From positions 1 to 41,142 of the IMG/VR virus record IMGVR_UViG_3300047480_000419: a stretch of DNA of 41,142 bases; one strand, given 5' to 3'. Under the pieces are notes generated by a model. That model did not search any database. It was not told where the DNA came from and saw nothing but the letters and a program-made list of their open reading frames with translations. Origin of the DNA: a virus. A program made the position numbers and the translations under genes. Positions 6,943 through 14,149 of the stretch are shown piece after piece; the stretch's first letter is position 1; each line of letters starts with the position of its first letter.

Positions 6943-7836
6943 TTAAGCTTCTTGTGCGAGCTTGCTGAAGTAGCTCAGCGTATCGTCATCCTCGTCAGAT
7001 TCGATAGGAGCGCTCTTAGCTTGTGCTGTCTTTCCGACTGGTCTTGCCTCAGCCGATTCATCAAGGGCGATAGACTCAGCAGTTGTACGTGGTGCAGATC
7101 CACCGAGGACTCGCTCAAGCTTTGCTTTGAGTTCGTCGTATGTCTTGTACTTGCTTGGGTCTGTAAACTCTTTGAGTGAGTAGCACTTACCATAGATTTC
7201 CTCCAACTCTGATTCATCAGCTGACACAGGAGAAACTTTATCGAACTCAGATTTGTCGTAGTTGCGATAGCCTTCTACGTTGCGAATCTTAAGCTTAAAG
7301 TTTGCACCTTCCCAAAGGTCGAACGGGTTGATAGGCTGTTCGTCTTGGAATTGTGGCTGCATGACGTCCATCATCTTGTCATAGATCTTCTTACCGTATT
7401 GGAATAGGAATACCTTGCCTTCGTTTTCGGGATGAGCAGGATCAGAGATGACAAGGATGTTAGACACATAGTGAAGACGACGCTTCTGCTTACGTGCGAT
7501 CTCTTTGTCAGATTCTAAACCGCTATTCCAAAGCTTGCTGTTAAGCTCGCCGACTGGGTCTTGTTGACCGATTGATGTGAGAGACTTCTCGATGTACCAA
7601 CCACCAGGACCTTGAAAGCCGTGATCCCAATAACGAGTCCACGGATAATCATCACCTTCGGGTGCAGGTAAGAAACGAATGACAGCGAAGCCGTTACCAG
7701 CTTTGTCTACTTCTGGTTTCCAGAATCGATTGTCTTCGTAGGATTGTTGTTGCTGACCACCGCCGACTTTTTCTGCGGCTGCAACGAGTTTGTTGATTGC
7801 GCTTGCGCGACTTGCTTTGAGATTTGCTAAAGACAT
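6943..7836 (-). CDS. 32: Single-stranded DNA-binding protein gp32
   Basis: 297 residues. Coats ssDNA at the replication fork and in recombination, and recruits gp59/helicase. The family signature SYEDNRFWKPEVDKAGNGFA then VIRFLP (about 32-57) is clear, as are DYPWTRYWDHGFQGPGGWYI and FQYGKKIYDKM. The N-terminal LAST-like basic region (MSLANLKASR) and acidic tail (ESDEDDDTLSYF, about 277-290) used for cooperativity and partner binding are present. Only one Cys occurs, so the zinc site of T4 gp32 (H64, C77, C87, C90) is absent. Own promoter at 7884-7912 and an AAGGAA SD suit high expression. Confidence 0.95.
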   Translation of the reverse strand: MSLANLKASRASAINKLVAAAEKVGGGQQQQSYEDNRFWKPEVDKAGNGFAVIRFLPAPEGDDYPWTRYWDHGFQGPGGWYIEKSLTSIGQQDPVGELNSKLWNSGLESDKEIARKQKRRLHYVSNILVISDPAHPENEGKVFLFQYGKKIYDKMMDVMQPQFQDEQPINPFDLWEGANFKLKIRNVEGYRNYDKSEFDKVSPVSADESELEEIYGKCYSLKEFTDPSKYKTYDELKAKLERVLGGSAPRTTAESIALDESAEARPVGKTAQAKSAPIESDEDDDTLSYFSKLAQEA

Positions 7837-7883
7837 GTGTATGTTCCTTTATATAGCATTGTTTAACATTGTATGGAATAACT

Positions 7884-7912
7884 ATTATACCACAGTTGCG
7901 TTTGATTGTAAA
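7884..7912 (-). promoter_or_regulatory. Early-type promoter of gene 32
   Basis: Minus strand: TTTACA (7907-7912), 17-nt spacer, TGG-TATAAT (hexamer 7884-7889). Leader of roughly 40 nt to the gp32 ATG. It lies in the last codons of gp59. Confidence 0.85.
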
Positions 7913-8505
7913 CAATCTTTTAACGCCTCTTTGATCTTTTCGTTATTCACCGAGATGAATGGGTTATACTTAGCGACCTTCATTGAGATATCTGGCCATG
8001 TGATTGGATCAGTGATCTCTTTGTTGAACTTAGGCATAAACCCAATGTAGCGATTTAAGACAGTAAAAGTTTCCAACGGTATCTCGTCATGCAGTAATGC
8101 TTTGACGAGTTTAGGATGTTGTCCATCCTCTACCATAAACAAGCTCTTAAAGTCATTCTCGCTTACTAACTTATATATATCGTTTTTAAAGCGATACGTA
8201 AAACTTTCCATCATTCCTTTGAAACTCTTATAAGTCTCATCAGCTGACTCCTCTGCAAGTGCACCGATCCATTTGGTTCCGTGGTGTGCAAAGTTACAAG
8301 CATAAAAATACTTCAACTCGTTTAGATCGTACTTACGTACGGCCTTCGCGAAGAAGAACTTATCTCGTCGTGCAAAGAAAGACTTAGCGTTCACACTCGT
8401 CTTACCATTGTACTTGAAGTAGTCATACGATGGTGATTCGAAGTGAAGCTTACATGCTATGTAGATCTTATAAGCCTCAAAAGGCTCATTCGAATCGTAT
8501 TTCAT
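7885..8505 (-). CDS. 59: Loader of DNA helicase, gp59
   Basis: 206 residues, near the 217 of T4 gp59. It loads the replicative helicase gp41 onto gp32-coated ssDNA. Recognised from the N-terminal FEAYKIYIACKLHFESPSYD with YFKYNGKTSVN and FFARRDKFFFAKAVRKYDL, and from its place between gp33 and gp32. The start overlaps the gp33 gene by 20 nt. The C-terminal half (LFMVEDGQHPKLVKALLHDE) is helical, as expected. Confidence 0.9.
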   Translation of the reverse strand: MKYDSNEPFEAYKIYIACKLHFESPSYDYFKYNGKTSVNAKSFFARRDKFFFAKAVRKYDLNELKYFYACNFAHHGTKWIGALAEESADETYKSFKGMMESFTYRFKNDIYKLVSENDFKSLFMVEDGQHPKLVKALLHDEIPLETFTVLNRYIGFMPKFNKEITDPITWPDISMKVAKYNPFISVNNEKIKEALKDCLQSNATVV

Positions 8506-8722
8506 TCTTCTTTTTCAAATAACCTAAATTCATCCCTTCGGCTTCAAGCTTTGCCTTAATGGGATTACTCAACAGTTTTACGATGTCTTCAGGATCAATC
8601 ATACGCTCTTTGCAAATATCGATGATTGCTTCGAGGTATGTTGATTGATCCTTCTTTACTCGATTTTGTACTAGTTCACTGAACGACTTCTTTGTGTACA
8701 CGCCATCTGGTTGTTCTGACAT
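8486..8722 (-). CDS. 33: Late-promoter transcription accessory protein gp33
   Basis: 78 residues, the short form seen in cyanophage-like T4 relatives (T4 itself 112). gp33 binds the RNA-polymerase flap and connects it to the sliding clamp so that sigma gp55 can fire late promoters. Recognised from KKSFSELVQNRVKKDQSTYL, EAIIDICKERMIDPEDIVKL and LKAKLEAEGMNLGYL-like helices and from synteny (33-59-32). GAGAG precedes the ATG. It overlaps the hydrolase upstream by 52 nt out of frame. Confidence 0.85.
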   Translation of the reverse strand: MSEQPDGVYTKKSFSELVQNRVKKDQSTYLEAIIDICKERMIDPEDIVKLLSNPIKAKLEAEGMNLGYLKKKNEIRFE

Positions 8723-9210
8723 CTCTCATTCACCTTTGTATCTTTATAATATATGTGACTACCAATTACGGTAACCTTCTCTAAATGCCTCCACCCTGGA
8801 CTAACATAGTTTGCATGATAGTATGTTGATCCTTGTGTGACGTCGACATGACGATGATAATACATCTTCAATGCCTTTTGTACTGCTTCGAGCGATGCTT
8901 GCCAGTGTGGACCTTCTACATCTGGTAATTTACCCATCAACTTCTTATCGCAGTACCAACTAAACTGACATGTCGTTCCTGCCACGTGCTTAGTTTTTTG
9001 GTACACTACTTCGCATACATTTTTAGGAAAACCTGGATCCTTCGCACGATTAAGTACGACGTGTGTCACAGCGATCTGCGACATCTGTGAATCACCTTTC
9101 GCTTCATAGTATGCGTTACGTGTTAGACAATATACATCTTGCTCATTTAGTGGTATCGGGTTTACCAACGCCGATAGCCACGCTGTGATCGCGACTAATA
9201 TCTCTGTCAT
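8671..9210 (-). CDS. SleB/CwlJ-type cell-wall hydrolase
   Basis: 179 residues. Cleaves peptidoglycan; phage copies serve in lysis or virion entry. CLTRNAYYEAKGDSQMSQIA with VTHVVLNRA carries the catalytic Glu (E36), and CQFSWYCD and TYYHANYVSPGW are further Hydrolase_2 signatures. The N-terminus (ILVAITAWLSALVNPIP) could be a signal-anchor, implying export like a SAR endolysin (inference). ATG overlaps the stop of 9207-10403 by 4 nt. A second lysis enzyme (GH19) lies at 18065. Confidence 0.9.
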   Translation of the reverse strand: MTEILVAITAWLSALVNPIPLNEQDVYCLTRNAYYEAKGDSQMSQIAVTHVVLNRAKDPGFPKNVCEVVYQKTKHVAGTTCQFSWYCDKKLMGKLPDVEGPHWQASLEAVQKALKMYYHRHVDVTQGSTYYHANYVSPGWRHLEKVTVIGSHIYYKDTKVNERCQNNQMACTQRSRSVN

Positions 9211-10403
9211 CTATTTGCCTTTAAGATTATCGTATCTTCGTTAATCCTGCCGTTCGGTTCTTTTGGCTTCGTAGTTAGTGAAGCAAATAGTTTGGCTGCT
9301 TTCGTTTTTGAAGACGACAGCACCTCTGACAATGTTTCTTCAGGCTTTCGCAGCGTGCGAGATTGGGATTCGGATGTGTTGAACTTGTTAAGGGAAGTGC
9401 CCTTGATTTCAAACCCAAGACCTGACTCAGCGATATAGCGCGTTAGAGTTTTGTATCTTACATTGTAAGTCCACAACTCCGTGGCACCGATTATCAGAGA
9501 CGGATTGATCGAAACTAATTTATGCTCGGGCGACTCCTTCAAGTATTTGAGCTTCGAGACTTGTTTCTCGAGAGATACGGGTTTTTTCGTACGGGCTTTG
9601 CGAACAGTTTTAGTGTTAGTACCAAAACGCTGAGCGTCAGCAATAATACCCTCGAACCATGATACAAATTCTTTCTTACGCTTTAGTGTAAGATGAGAAT
9701 AACCCTCAACTAACTGAGGATCTGATTTATTTATAGCACCTTGGATCTCCACGAGGTGCTTTTGAGCCCAATCTACGATGTATTTAGATGCCATGGCAGG
9801 TAAAATAGCTGCTTTCATAGCTTCATACACGTCAATGGATGGAGATTGGCCCATGATCCATTGATCTAGCATGTCTTCGAGGTCGCCAAGTACGGTGGCA
9901 TCGATCTTCATACGAAGACGTTCTTGCACAGAGATGACTTCACGCTTTACGTGACCGTTGGCTGCATCTTTAGCATCATCGATTTGGTCTTGCTTAACTT
10001 TGCGAATAGCAAAACCAATCATCTTCTCGAGGGTGTTGTTTATGTGTTTGTATTCGCTATCACGAAGAACAAGACCACGGCTACGCATGCGCAGAAGAGC
10101 TCCAGATTGTAGTTCAGCAGCCCAGTCAGGCGAATCATCCAACAATTGAAGCTTGTCTTTAGAGAATTTAAGCTCGTCTTTAGCATACTTAATCAGATCC
10201 TTTTTAAAGTGTTTACCGCTGTTAAAGTAGTTGTAATAGAAGAACGCTTGCATCAGTTTGATCTTGCGCGCAGTCTCGTCTTTAAACTCAACACCAATGA
10301 ATGATGGTTCTTCACCTGTGTACTTCTCATCCAACATCAGTGGATTCGTTACACGCTTCTTTGGTGGTTTAAATGCTTTGCCGTTAATCTTTACTGTTGC
10401 CAT
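9207..10403 (-). CDS. Conserved phage protein, unknown function
   Basis: 398 residues, Lys-rich, helical, no signal or membrane segment. It begins MATVKINGKAFKPPKKRVTN. It is the first gene of the operon that carries SleB, gp33 and gp59, with a GGAGG SD and a promoter that leaves only about a 10-nt leader, so it should be strongly expressed. I do not recognise a domain; a DNA-associated or structural role would fit its basic C-terminus but is not shown. Confidence 0.75.
   Translation of the reverse strand: MATVKINGKAFKPPKKRVTNPLMLDEKYTGEEPSFIGVEFKDETARKIKLMQAFFYYNYFNSGKHFKKDLIKYAKDELKFSKDKLQLLDDSPDWAAELQSGALLRMRSRGLVLRDSEYKHINNTLEKMIGFAIRKVKQDQIDDAKDAANGHVKREVISVQERLRMKIDATVLGDLEDMLDQWIMGQSPSIDVYEAMKAAILPAMASKYIVDWAQKHLVEIQGAINKSDPQLVEGYSHLTLKRKKEFVSWFEGIIADAQRFGTNTKTVRKARTKKPVSLEKQVSKLKYLKESPEHKLVSINPSLIIGATELWTYNVRYKTLTRYIAESGLGFEIKGTSLNKFNTSESQSRTLRKPEETLSEVLSSSKTKAAKLFASLTTKPKEPNGRINEDTIILKANR
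9728..9735 (-). promoter_or_regulatory. Possible internal late promoter
   Basis: An exact TATAAATA reads on the minus strand inside the 398-aa gene, about 520 nt upstream of the SleB gene. Matches the T4 late consensus by sequence only and could be chance in coding DNA. Confidence 0.25.
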
Positions 10404-10420
10404 AGTTCCTCCATTACACT

Positions 10421-10449
10421 ATTATACCACAACGAAAACCCGCTGTACA
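10421..10449 (-). promoter_or_regulatory. Early-type sigma-70 promoter
   Basis: Minus strand: TGTACA (10444-10449), 17-nt spacer, TGG-TATAAT (hexamer 10421-10426). Drives the 398-aa gene and the SleB/33/59 string. Confidence 0.85.
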
Positions 10450-10450
10450 T

Positions 10451-10693
10451 CTACACAAATTGTGTAATAGCATCGTAACGGAATGATCGCCAACCATTGG
10501 CTTCTAAATCCCATACAGCTACAGCATCATCGCTGCGATTTACAGTTTCGTTACCTTTCGGTCGTGCCTCAACAGGAATACTATCTTCCTTAAGAGTACA
10601 CAACATAGTTCGAACTGTACCATCTTTCTTTGTGAAAACTACAGTGCAGTTTCCCGCACGTAGTTTTTCTTTAATAACGTTTTTATCGAACAT
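10451..10693 (-). CDS. SH3 beta-barrel fold phage protein (DUF2693-like)
   Basis: 80 residues. TVVFTKKDGTVRTMLCTLKE plus AVAVWDLEANGWRSFRYDAI is the pattern of the small phage proteins with an SH3-like barrel (WYL/DUF2693-like): a KKDG hairpin followed by V-x-V-W-D-L-E-x-x-x-W-R-S-F-R. Molecular role unknown; such proteins are thought to bind nucleic acid. It follows the SPFH gene with one base between. Confidence 0.7.
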   Translation of the reverse strand: MFDKNVIKEKLRAGNCTVVFTKKDGTVRTMLCTLKEDSIPVEARPKGNETVNRSDDAVAVWDLEANGWRSFRYDAITQFV

Positions 10694-10694
10694 G

Positions 10695-11492
10695 TTACTT
10701 AGGCATCATCAAAGCGTTAAAGTTAGCAGGTACAACGATCGTTTGTACTTTGCCGTTCTTGATACCTTCAGAGATGTTCAATGCAGCTTGAGCATTCATA
10801 AAGGCGATTGAACTTGCAGAGTTGTTAGCGAGTGCTGCCATACGTTCAGCTTCTTTACGAGCAGTCTGCACTTCAACTTCTTTCTGCTTATATTCGTTCT
10901 TAGCACGAACGAGTGCATTTGCCGATTCAACAACTGAGTCAGCAGGTACAACGTTACGAATCAACACTTGAGAGATGGTAATGGTACCATCAAGCTTTTC
11001 TTCTGCTAGATTTTTGTTGATCTCTTCTTGGATCTGACGCTCCATGTTCTCACGATTGTCAGCCATATCAAGAGCTTCATACTTACGAGCTGCTTTGTAG
11101 ATTGCGTTACGTGCATTCTGAACGATGTAGTTATACATCACATACGTATCGCCTTTGAACTCAGCGTGGAAGCTACGATTCTTGGTGCTATACAGTTCAG
11201 CGACTTGAGTAGGGTTGATGTTATATACGACCACAGCATCGAGGTCTTTCATCGTGCTGTTGTCTTTTGCAACAGGTGTCATATCATTGAGCACTACGTT
11301 AACGTCTTTCACAGGGAAAGTAAGAACGTCGCCAATGATAACTTGATTGAATGAACCGGGCAAGAGTTCGCCAGGTTTTACTTGCTTGTCGAATCCAACA
11401 CGTACACCAACTTCACCAGTCTCAATGCGAGTACATGCAGGTAGAACGGCGATAGCAGCAACGATGGCCAAAAGCTTCATAGAGGTCTTCAT
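10695..11492 (-). CDS. SPFH/prohibitin-domain lipoprotein
   Basis: 265 residues from the ATG at 11492 (AGGA SD; longer frames lack one). MKTSMKLLAIVAAIAVLPAC is a type II signal peptide whose Cys20 would be lipidated. The rest is an SPFH (band 7) domain: TGEVGVRVGFDKQV, DLDAVVVYNINPTQVAELYS, then the long Ala/Glu-rich helix KQKEVEVQTARKEAERMAAL. SPFH proteins oligomerise into membrane rings and control proteases or membrane domains (for example HflKC). A phage lipoprotein version could alter the envelope or protect from host defence or degradation (inference). Confidence 0.85.
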   Translation of the reverse strand: MKTSMKLLAIVAAIAVLPACTRIETGEVGVRVGFDKQVKPGELLPGSFNQVIIGDVLTFPVKDVNVVLNDMTPVAKDNSTMKDLDAVVVYNINPTQVAELYSTKNRSFHAEFKGDTYVMYNYIVQNARNAIYKAARKYEALDMADNRENMERQIQEEINKNLAEEKLDGTITISQVLIRNVVPADSVVESANALVRAKNEYKQKEVEVQTARKEAERMAALANNSASSIAFMNAQAALNISEGIKNGKVQTIVVPANFNALMMPK

Positions 11493-11500
11493 AATATTCC

Positions 11501-11677
11501 TTAAAACATGATAACGATAGCAGTCATCACAGCGACTGCGAAGAACGAACACACGAGACTATAAAGGGCGAGCTTTGTGAATGCCCACTTTTCTTTACCG
11601 CTCATCTTAATTGCTGTAGCGATTCCACCATAGAACAGCAAGAACAGCAACACAAAAGCCAATATAAGACGAATCAT
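11501..11677 (-). CDS. Small two-helix membrane protein
   Basis: 58 residues: MIRLILAFVLLFLLFYGGIA, a charged loop KMSGKEKWAF, then a second helix ending AVAVMTAIVIMF. Lies 8 nt before the SPFH lipoprotein gene, in one transcript, and may work with it at the membrane. A related short protein starts MIRMVVGFLLVFG at 12586. Confidence 0.6.
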   Translation of the reverse strand: MIRLILAFVLLFLLFYGGIATAIKMSGKEKWAFTKLALYSLVCSFFAVAVMTAIVIMF

Positions 11678-11679
11678 AT

Positions 11680-11777
11680 AGTTCCTTTAATGGAGCCGCT
11701 TACTCCGTGCGGCGACCTATGGGCGGACGTCATCGCGACGGCGCTGGTCAGTCTAAGCTTCTTTGGAAAGGAGTTGC
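11680..11777. other. GC-rich structured intergenic segment
   Basis: 98 nt without a gene but richer in G+C than its surroundings. Two hairpins are visible: GCCGC/GCGGC near 11695-11713 and CTAAGC/GCTTAG near 11753-11781. No U-tract follows either, so it is not a clear terminator; a 5' UTR element of the small membrane/SPFH operon is possible. Confidence 0.4.
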
Positions 11778-12263
11778 TTAGTCTAGAGTATTGCGGAATT
11801 CACCGAGACCGAACTCGCCACGAAGCGATGCAACATCATCGTAGCTTACACTGTCATCGTAACCACCGCTAATATCTTTGTCTGCTTTAGAGGACTTTGC
11901 AACTTTAGGTGCAGAGACCGACTTAGCTTTGACAGCTTTAGGCGCTGCAGCAACTTTGCTGACAGTAGCTTTATTAGCTTTGACTTTAGTCTTAGGCGCG
12001 AGAGCTGCATCAGCTTCAGGCGTACCTTTGATGAGTGCACCTTTCGCAGGCATCTTGTAGACACCTTTCGACACTTGGTTAGTGAAGAAGTAGAAAGGAT
12101 ACTCGTTACCGTTGCGAGGGTTCAAGCCCATAGCGCGAATAACTTTGATTGCATCTTTCCACTGGAAAGTTCCACCTTGTTTAACTTCAGGATGTGCAGC
12201 GTAGAACTTGCTTTCGAAAGTCTTGACGAAATCTGCATCATACACACGTGCTTTACGACCCAT
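11778..12263 (-). CDS. Unknown protein with Lys/Ala-rich linker
   Basis: 161 residues. About 75 N-terminal residues (QGGTFQWKDAIKVIRAMGLN, YPFYFFTNQVSKGVYKMPAK) look like a compact DNA-binding or winged-helix-like domain; then 50 residues of KVKANKATVSKVAAAPKAVK-type low complexity, then an acidic tail with SYDDVASLRGEFGLGEF. The architecture recalls histone-like proteins with a disordered basic linker. Co-transcribed with the tiny basic gene upstream (stop and start overlap by 11 nt). Confidence 0.65.
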   Translation of the reverse strand: MGRKARVYDADFVKTFESKFYAAHPEVKQGGTFQWKDAIKVIRAMGLNPRNGNEYPFYFFTNQVSKGVYKMPAKGALIKGTPEADAALAPKTKVKANKATVSKVAAAPKAVKAKSVSAPKVAKSSKADKDISGGYDDSVSYDDVASLRGEFGLGEFRNTLD

Positions 12264-12408
12264 AATTTAACTCCTTTTCAGTTTCACGTTTAGTCGTTTG
12301 TCGATTAAAAACCAACTTCTTACTCATGACTACACGCATGCGGTACTTCGGTGTACGCAGATCCTTGGCTACAGGATTTGCTTTGCGATTTACTTTTCGT
12401 TTAGTCAT
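12253..12408 (-). CDS. Tiny basic protein (DUF7230-like), probably leaderless
   Basis: 51 residues: MTKRKVNRKANPVAKDLRTP then KYRMRVVMSKKLVFNRQTTKR. The NPVAKDLRTPKYRMRVV core is a recurrent tiny phage protein (DUF7230-like; assignment from memory of the motif). No SD is present: the -10 hexamer ends 6 nt before the A of the ATG, so transcription should begin at or within a base or two of the start codon. Confidence 0.7.
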   Translation of the reverse strand: MTKRKVNRKANPVAKDLRTPKYRMRVVMSKKLVFNRQTTKRETEKELNYGS

Positions 12409-12413
12409 GAGAT

Positions 12414-12442
12414 ATTATACCACACTTTTACTTGCTTGTAAA
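12414..12442 (-). promoter_or_regulatory. Early-type promoter giving a leaderless mRNA
   Basis: Minus strand: TTTACA (12437-12442), 17-nt spacer, TGG-TATAAT (hexamer 12414-12419). ATG of the next gene begins at 12408. Confidence 0.85.
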
Positions 12443-12586
12443 CTGGGCCCCCTTCGAGCCAAAGTACATGAGCATGAGACCAATGGCAGCAGCAATGACT
12501 TGATACATCAGTGCGTCTTGAGGACCATTGTCCATACCACCAACAGCACCAAAAACCAGTAAAAAACCAACAACCATGCGAATCAT
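12428..12586 (-). CDS. Small membrane protein
   Basis: 52 residues, MIRMVVGFLLVFGAVGGMDN then a second hydrophobic run VIAAAIGLMLMYFGSKG. AGGA lies 8 nt before the ATG. Its 3' end contains the next promoter. Two short helices suggest an inner-membrane protein of holin/antiholin-like size, but nothing specific supports that. Confidence 0.6.
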   Translation of the reverse strand: MIRMVVGFLLVFGAVGGMDNGPQDALMYQVIAAAIGLMLMYFGSKGAQFTSK

Positions 12587-12615
12587 ACTATGTCCTTTTT
12601 TCAATTTATGGATCT

Positions 12616-12644
12616 ATTGTACCCTGTTCCTGGCTGTTTGTACA
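12616..12644 (-). promoter_or_regulatory. Early-type sigma-70 promoter
   Basis: Minus strand: TGTACA (12639-12644), 17-nt spacer, TACAAT (12616-12621). Slightly weaker -10 than the other copies. An A-tract and the conserved GGATTTCACCCTGT block lie upstream. Confidence 0.7.
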
Positions 12645-12659
12645 TAGGCCCCCCTAAAA

Positions 12660-12740
12660 ATAATTCGCTTTTTTTACAGGGTGAAATCCAGACCGGCCAT
12701 GGATGTCACGGACCGGGGCTGGAGTATATTTCAAGGGGTG
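12660..12740 (-). promoter_or_regulatory. Conserved upstream block with hairpin
   Basis: Contains TTTTTACAGGGTGAAATCC (plus-strand reading, 12671-12689), repeated exactly at 40442-40460. After it TCCAG-CCGG ... CCGG-CTGGA (about 12686-12722) can fold, and GGGTGAAAT recurs at 12737. In both places the block lies upstream of an early promoter with an A-run between; a regulator or UP-element-like site is inferred. Confidence 0.5.
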
Positions 12741-12743
12741 AAA

Positions 12744-13022
12744 TTATAACTTTTGTATCTGATCCAATTTAGATCTAAAAGCTTTAACTTTGGACGTACG
12801 ATCTGGCCAGTGAATGTATTGTTTTTCTGGGTTCTGTTCGAGGTTCTTGAGCAATGGTTCTATCGCCTTCCTCAACATCACGAGTTTTTCTTTCAGTTGC
12901 TCAACCTCTGTGCTTGCGACTTCTACTTTTGCAGTATACTGCTGGACTGTCTCGAGTTCTTCCTCGTCGACTGCAGTAAATCCAAAGTCAAAGTCAATCT
13001 CTTGTATCTGGTTTCTATTCAT
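12744..13022 (-). CDS. Small acidic coiled-coil phage protein
   Basis: 92 residues, starting MNRNQIQEIDFDFGFTAVDE. Central heptad-like region VEQLKEKLVMLRKAIEPLLK, then QNPEKQYIHWPDRTSKVKAF. Proteins with this DFDFGFTAVDE start and WP(N/D)R end are widespread in T4-like marine phages (recalled, not searched); function unknown. Start overlaps the stop of 13019-13531 by 4 nt. Confidence 0.7.
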   Translation of the reverse strand: MNRNQIQEIDFDFGFTAVDEEELETVQQYTAKVEVASTEVEQLKEKLVMLRKAIEPLLKNLEQNPEKQYIHWPDRTSKVKAFRSKLDQIQKL

Positions 13023-13531
13023 AGTAACTCTCTAAGTTGTGTTCCTTCTATGGTATTATGCACGATGATGTTCTCACTGATGAAAGGCTTCCACTTCTCT
13101 CTCCAATGTATGTATAGGTCAAACTGCGCACGATTACGCGGGACTATCTCATCAGTCTTTGTTTCTTGGGTGTCTGCCCAAATTGAATCAAATCCCCAAA
13201 GATGTATCTCTTCGTATCCGCTGTCAAGTGCCCACCTTGTAGCTATATGGCCTGCGCTATCATACTTATCCATATGTGGTACGACATGAGATATATTTAG
13301 TTCGTCTTTGATCTTTATCTCTTCGATCGTAGGCATAGCATAACGAGAAGTAATAACAGGTTTGCCTTGTAACAAGCTACGGTTTCCTTTGTATATGAGG
13401 AATGGCCTTTTGTCCAATACAACTGAAACATCAACAGGGTGCGTATGGAAGTTGCAACCAATAACAAAGCCTTCAGCTGGACTGTAGAGCTTGATCGATG
13501 GTCCATTTCCTAAAATATGTGCTAATAACAT
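13019..13531 (-). CDS. DUF115/GT29-like nucleotide-sugar-type protein
   Basis: 170 residues. HILGNGPSIKLYSPAEGFVI then NFHTHPVDVSVVLDKRPFL gives a Rossmann-like start with the GNGPS loop, and SAGHIATRWALDSGYEEIHL with WGFDSIW matches the C-terminal signature of DUF115 (MptE-like) and some sialyltransferase-like proteins. Enzymes with this fold bind nucleotides or CMP-sugars. Late-type TATAAATA lies 6 nt before the ATG, so a minus-strand late transcript would start on or near the start codon. Confidence 0.5.
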   Translation of the reverse strand: MLLAHILGNGPSIKLYSPAEGFVIGCNFHTHPVDVSVVLDKRPFLIYKGNRSLLQGKPVITSRYAMPTIEEIKIKDELNISHVVPHMDKYDSAGHIATRWALDSGYEEIHLWGFDSIWADTQETKTDEIVPRNRAQFDLYIHWREKWKPFISENIIVHNTIEGTQLRELL

Positions 13532-13536
13532 GCCTT

Positions 13537-13548
13537 TATTTATAAATA
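13537..13548. promoter_or_regulatory. Palindromic (bidirectional) T4-type late promoter
   Basis: TATTTATAAATA is its own reverse complement, so TATAAATA, the T4 late -10 motif read by sigma gp55, occurs on both strands (plus 13541-13548, minus 13537-13544). It stands exactly at the divergence of the 13019-13531 gene and the plus-strand block, with a 52-nt gap to the ATG at 13601. Confidence 0.8.
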
Positions 13549-13600
13549 GATTGGGGGACGTATTGTTCCTTGTTTTTAAAATTAGCTTTAAGGAAAAGCC

Positions 13601-14149
13601 ATGTACAAAAAGATCGTTACAACGGTACTTTTTGTTATGACTACATCAGCGATTGCACAACCAATCGTAACTGACTCGACTAGTAGAAGCACAACTGACT
13701 CTACTTCAAATAGTACTACTACAATTAAATCTCCGCCACCAACTGCAGTGGCACCAGCAGTAACAACAATCAATAATGATGTGTGCGCTGTAGCAGCTTC
13801 AGGCGCAGTACAAACACAGATCCTTGGCATATCCATGGGCGGTACGATGAGGGATATGAACTGTGAAAGGATCAAACTTTCGAAGAACTTATATGACATG
13901 GGCATGAAGGTTGCTGCTGTAGCTACCTTATGTCAGGACGAACGTGTGTTCGCAGCTATGTTAGCTGCTGGTACTCCATGTCCAGTAGATGGTAAGATTG
14001 GTGAAAGAGCGAAGGAAGAATGGAAAGCTCGTGGAGCGTTAGAGAACGTTGACAAGAAATCTGTAGGCAACTATGCTATAAAGCCTCCAGTCTTTGATGC
14101 AAATCCAACTTTAACACCAGTACCATTACCAACAGAAGTAGCTAAGTAA
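13601..14149 (+). CDS. Secreted protein, virion/late block, unknown function
   Basis: 182 residues. MYKKIVTTVLFVMTTSAIAQ is a Sec signal peptide (cleavage after AIA). A Ser/Thr-rich linker follows, then a conserved-looking core AVQTQILGISMGGTMRDMNC and MGMKVAAVATLCQDERVFAAM with four Cys that could form disulfides in the periplasm. AAGGA lies 6 nt before the ATG. First gene after the late promoter, so made late; could be a lysis-associated or virion-surface protein. Family not recognised. Confidence 0.75.
   Translation: MYKKIVTTVLFVMTTSAIAQPIVTDSTSRSTTDSTSNSTTTIKSPPPTAVAPAVTTINNDVCAVAASGAVQTQILGISMGGTMRDMNCERIKLSKNLYDMGMKVAAVATLCQDERVFAAMLAAGTPCPVDGKIGERAKEEWKARGALENVDKKSVGNYAIKPPVFDANPTLTPVPLPTEVAK

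Noticed and set aside
12428-12586. Definite holin assignment for the small membrane proteins at 11501, 12428 and 20046
   Set aside because: Two hydrophobic stretches are not enough; no charge pattern or family match supports holin function.
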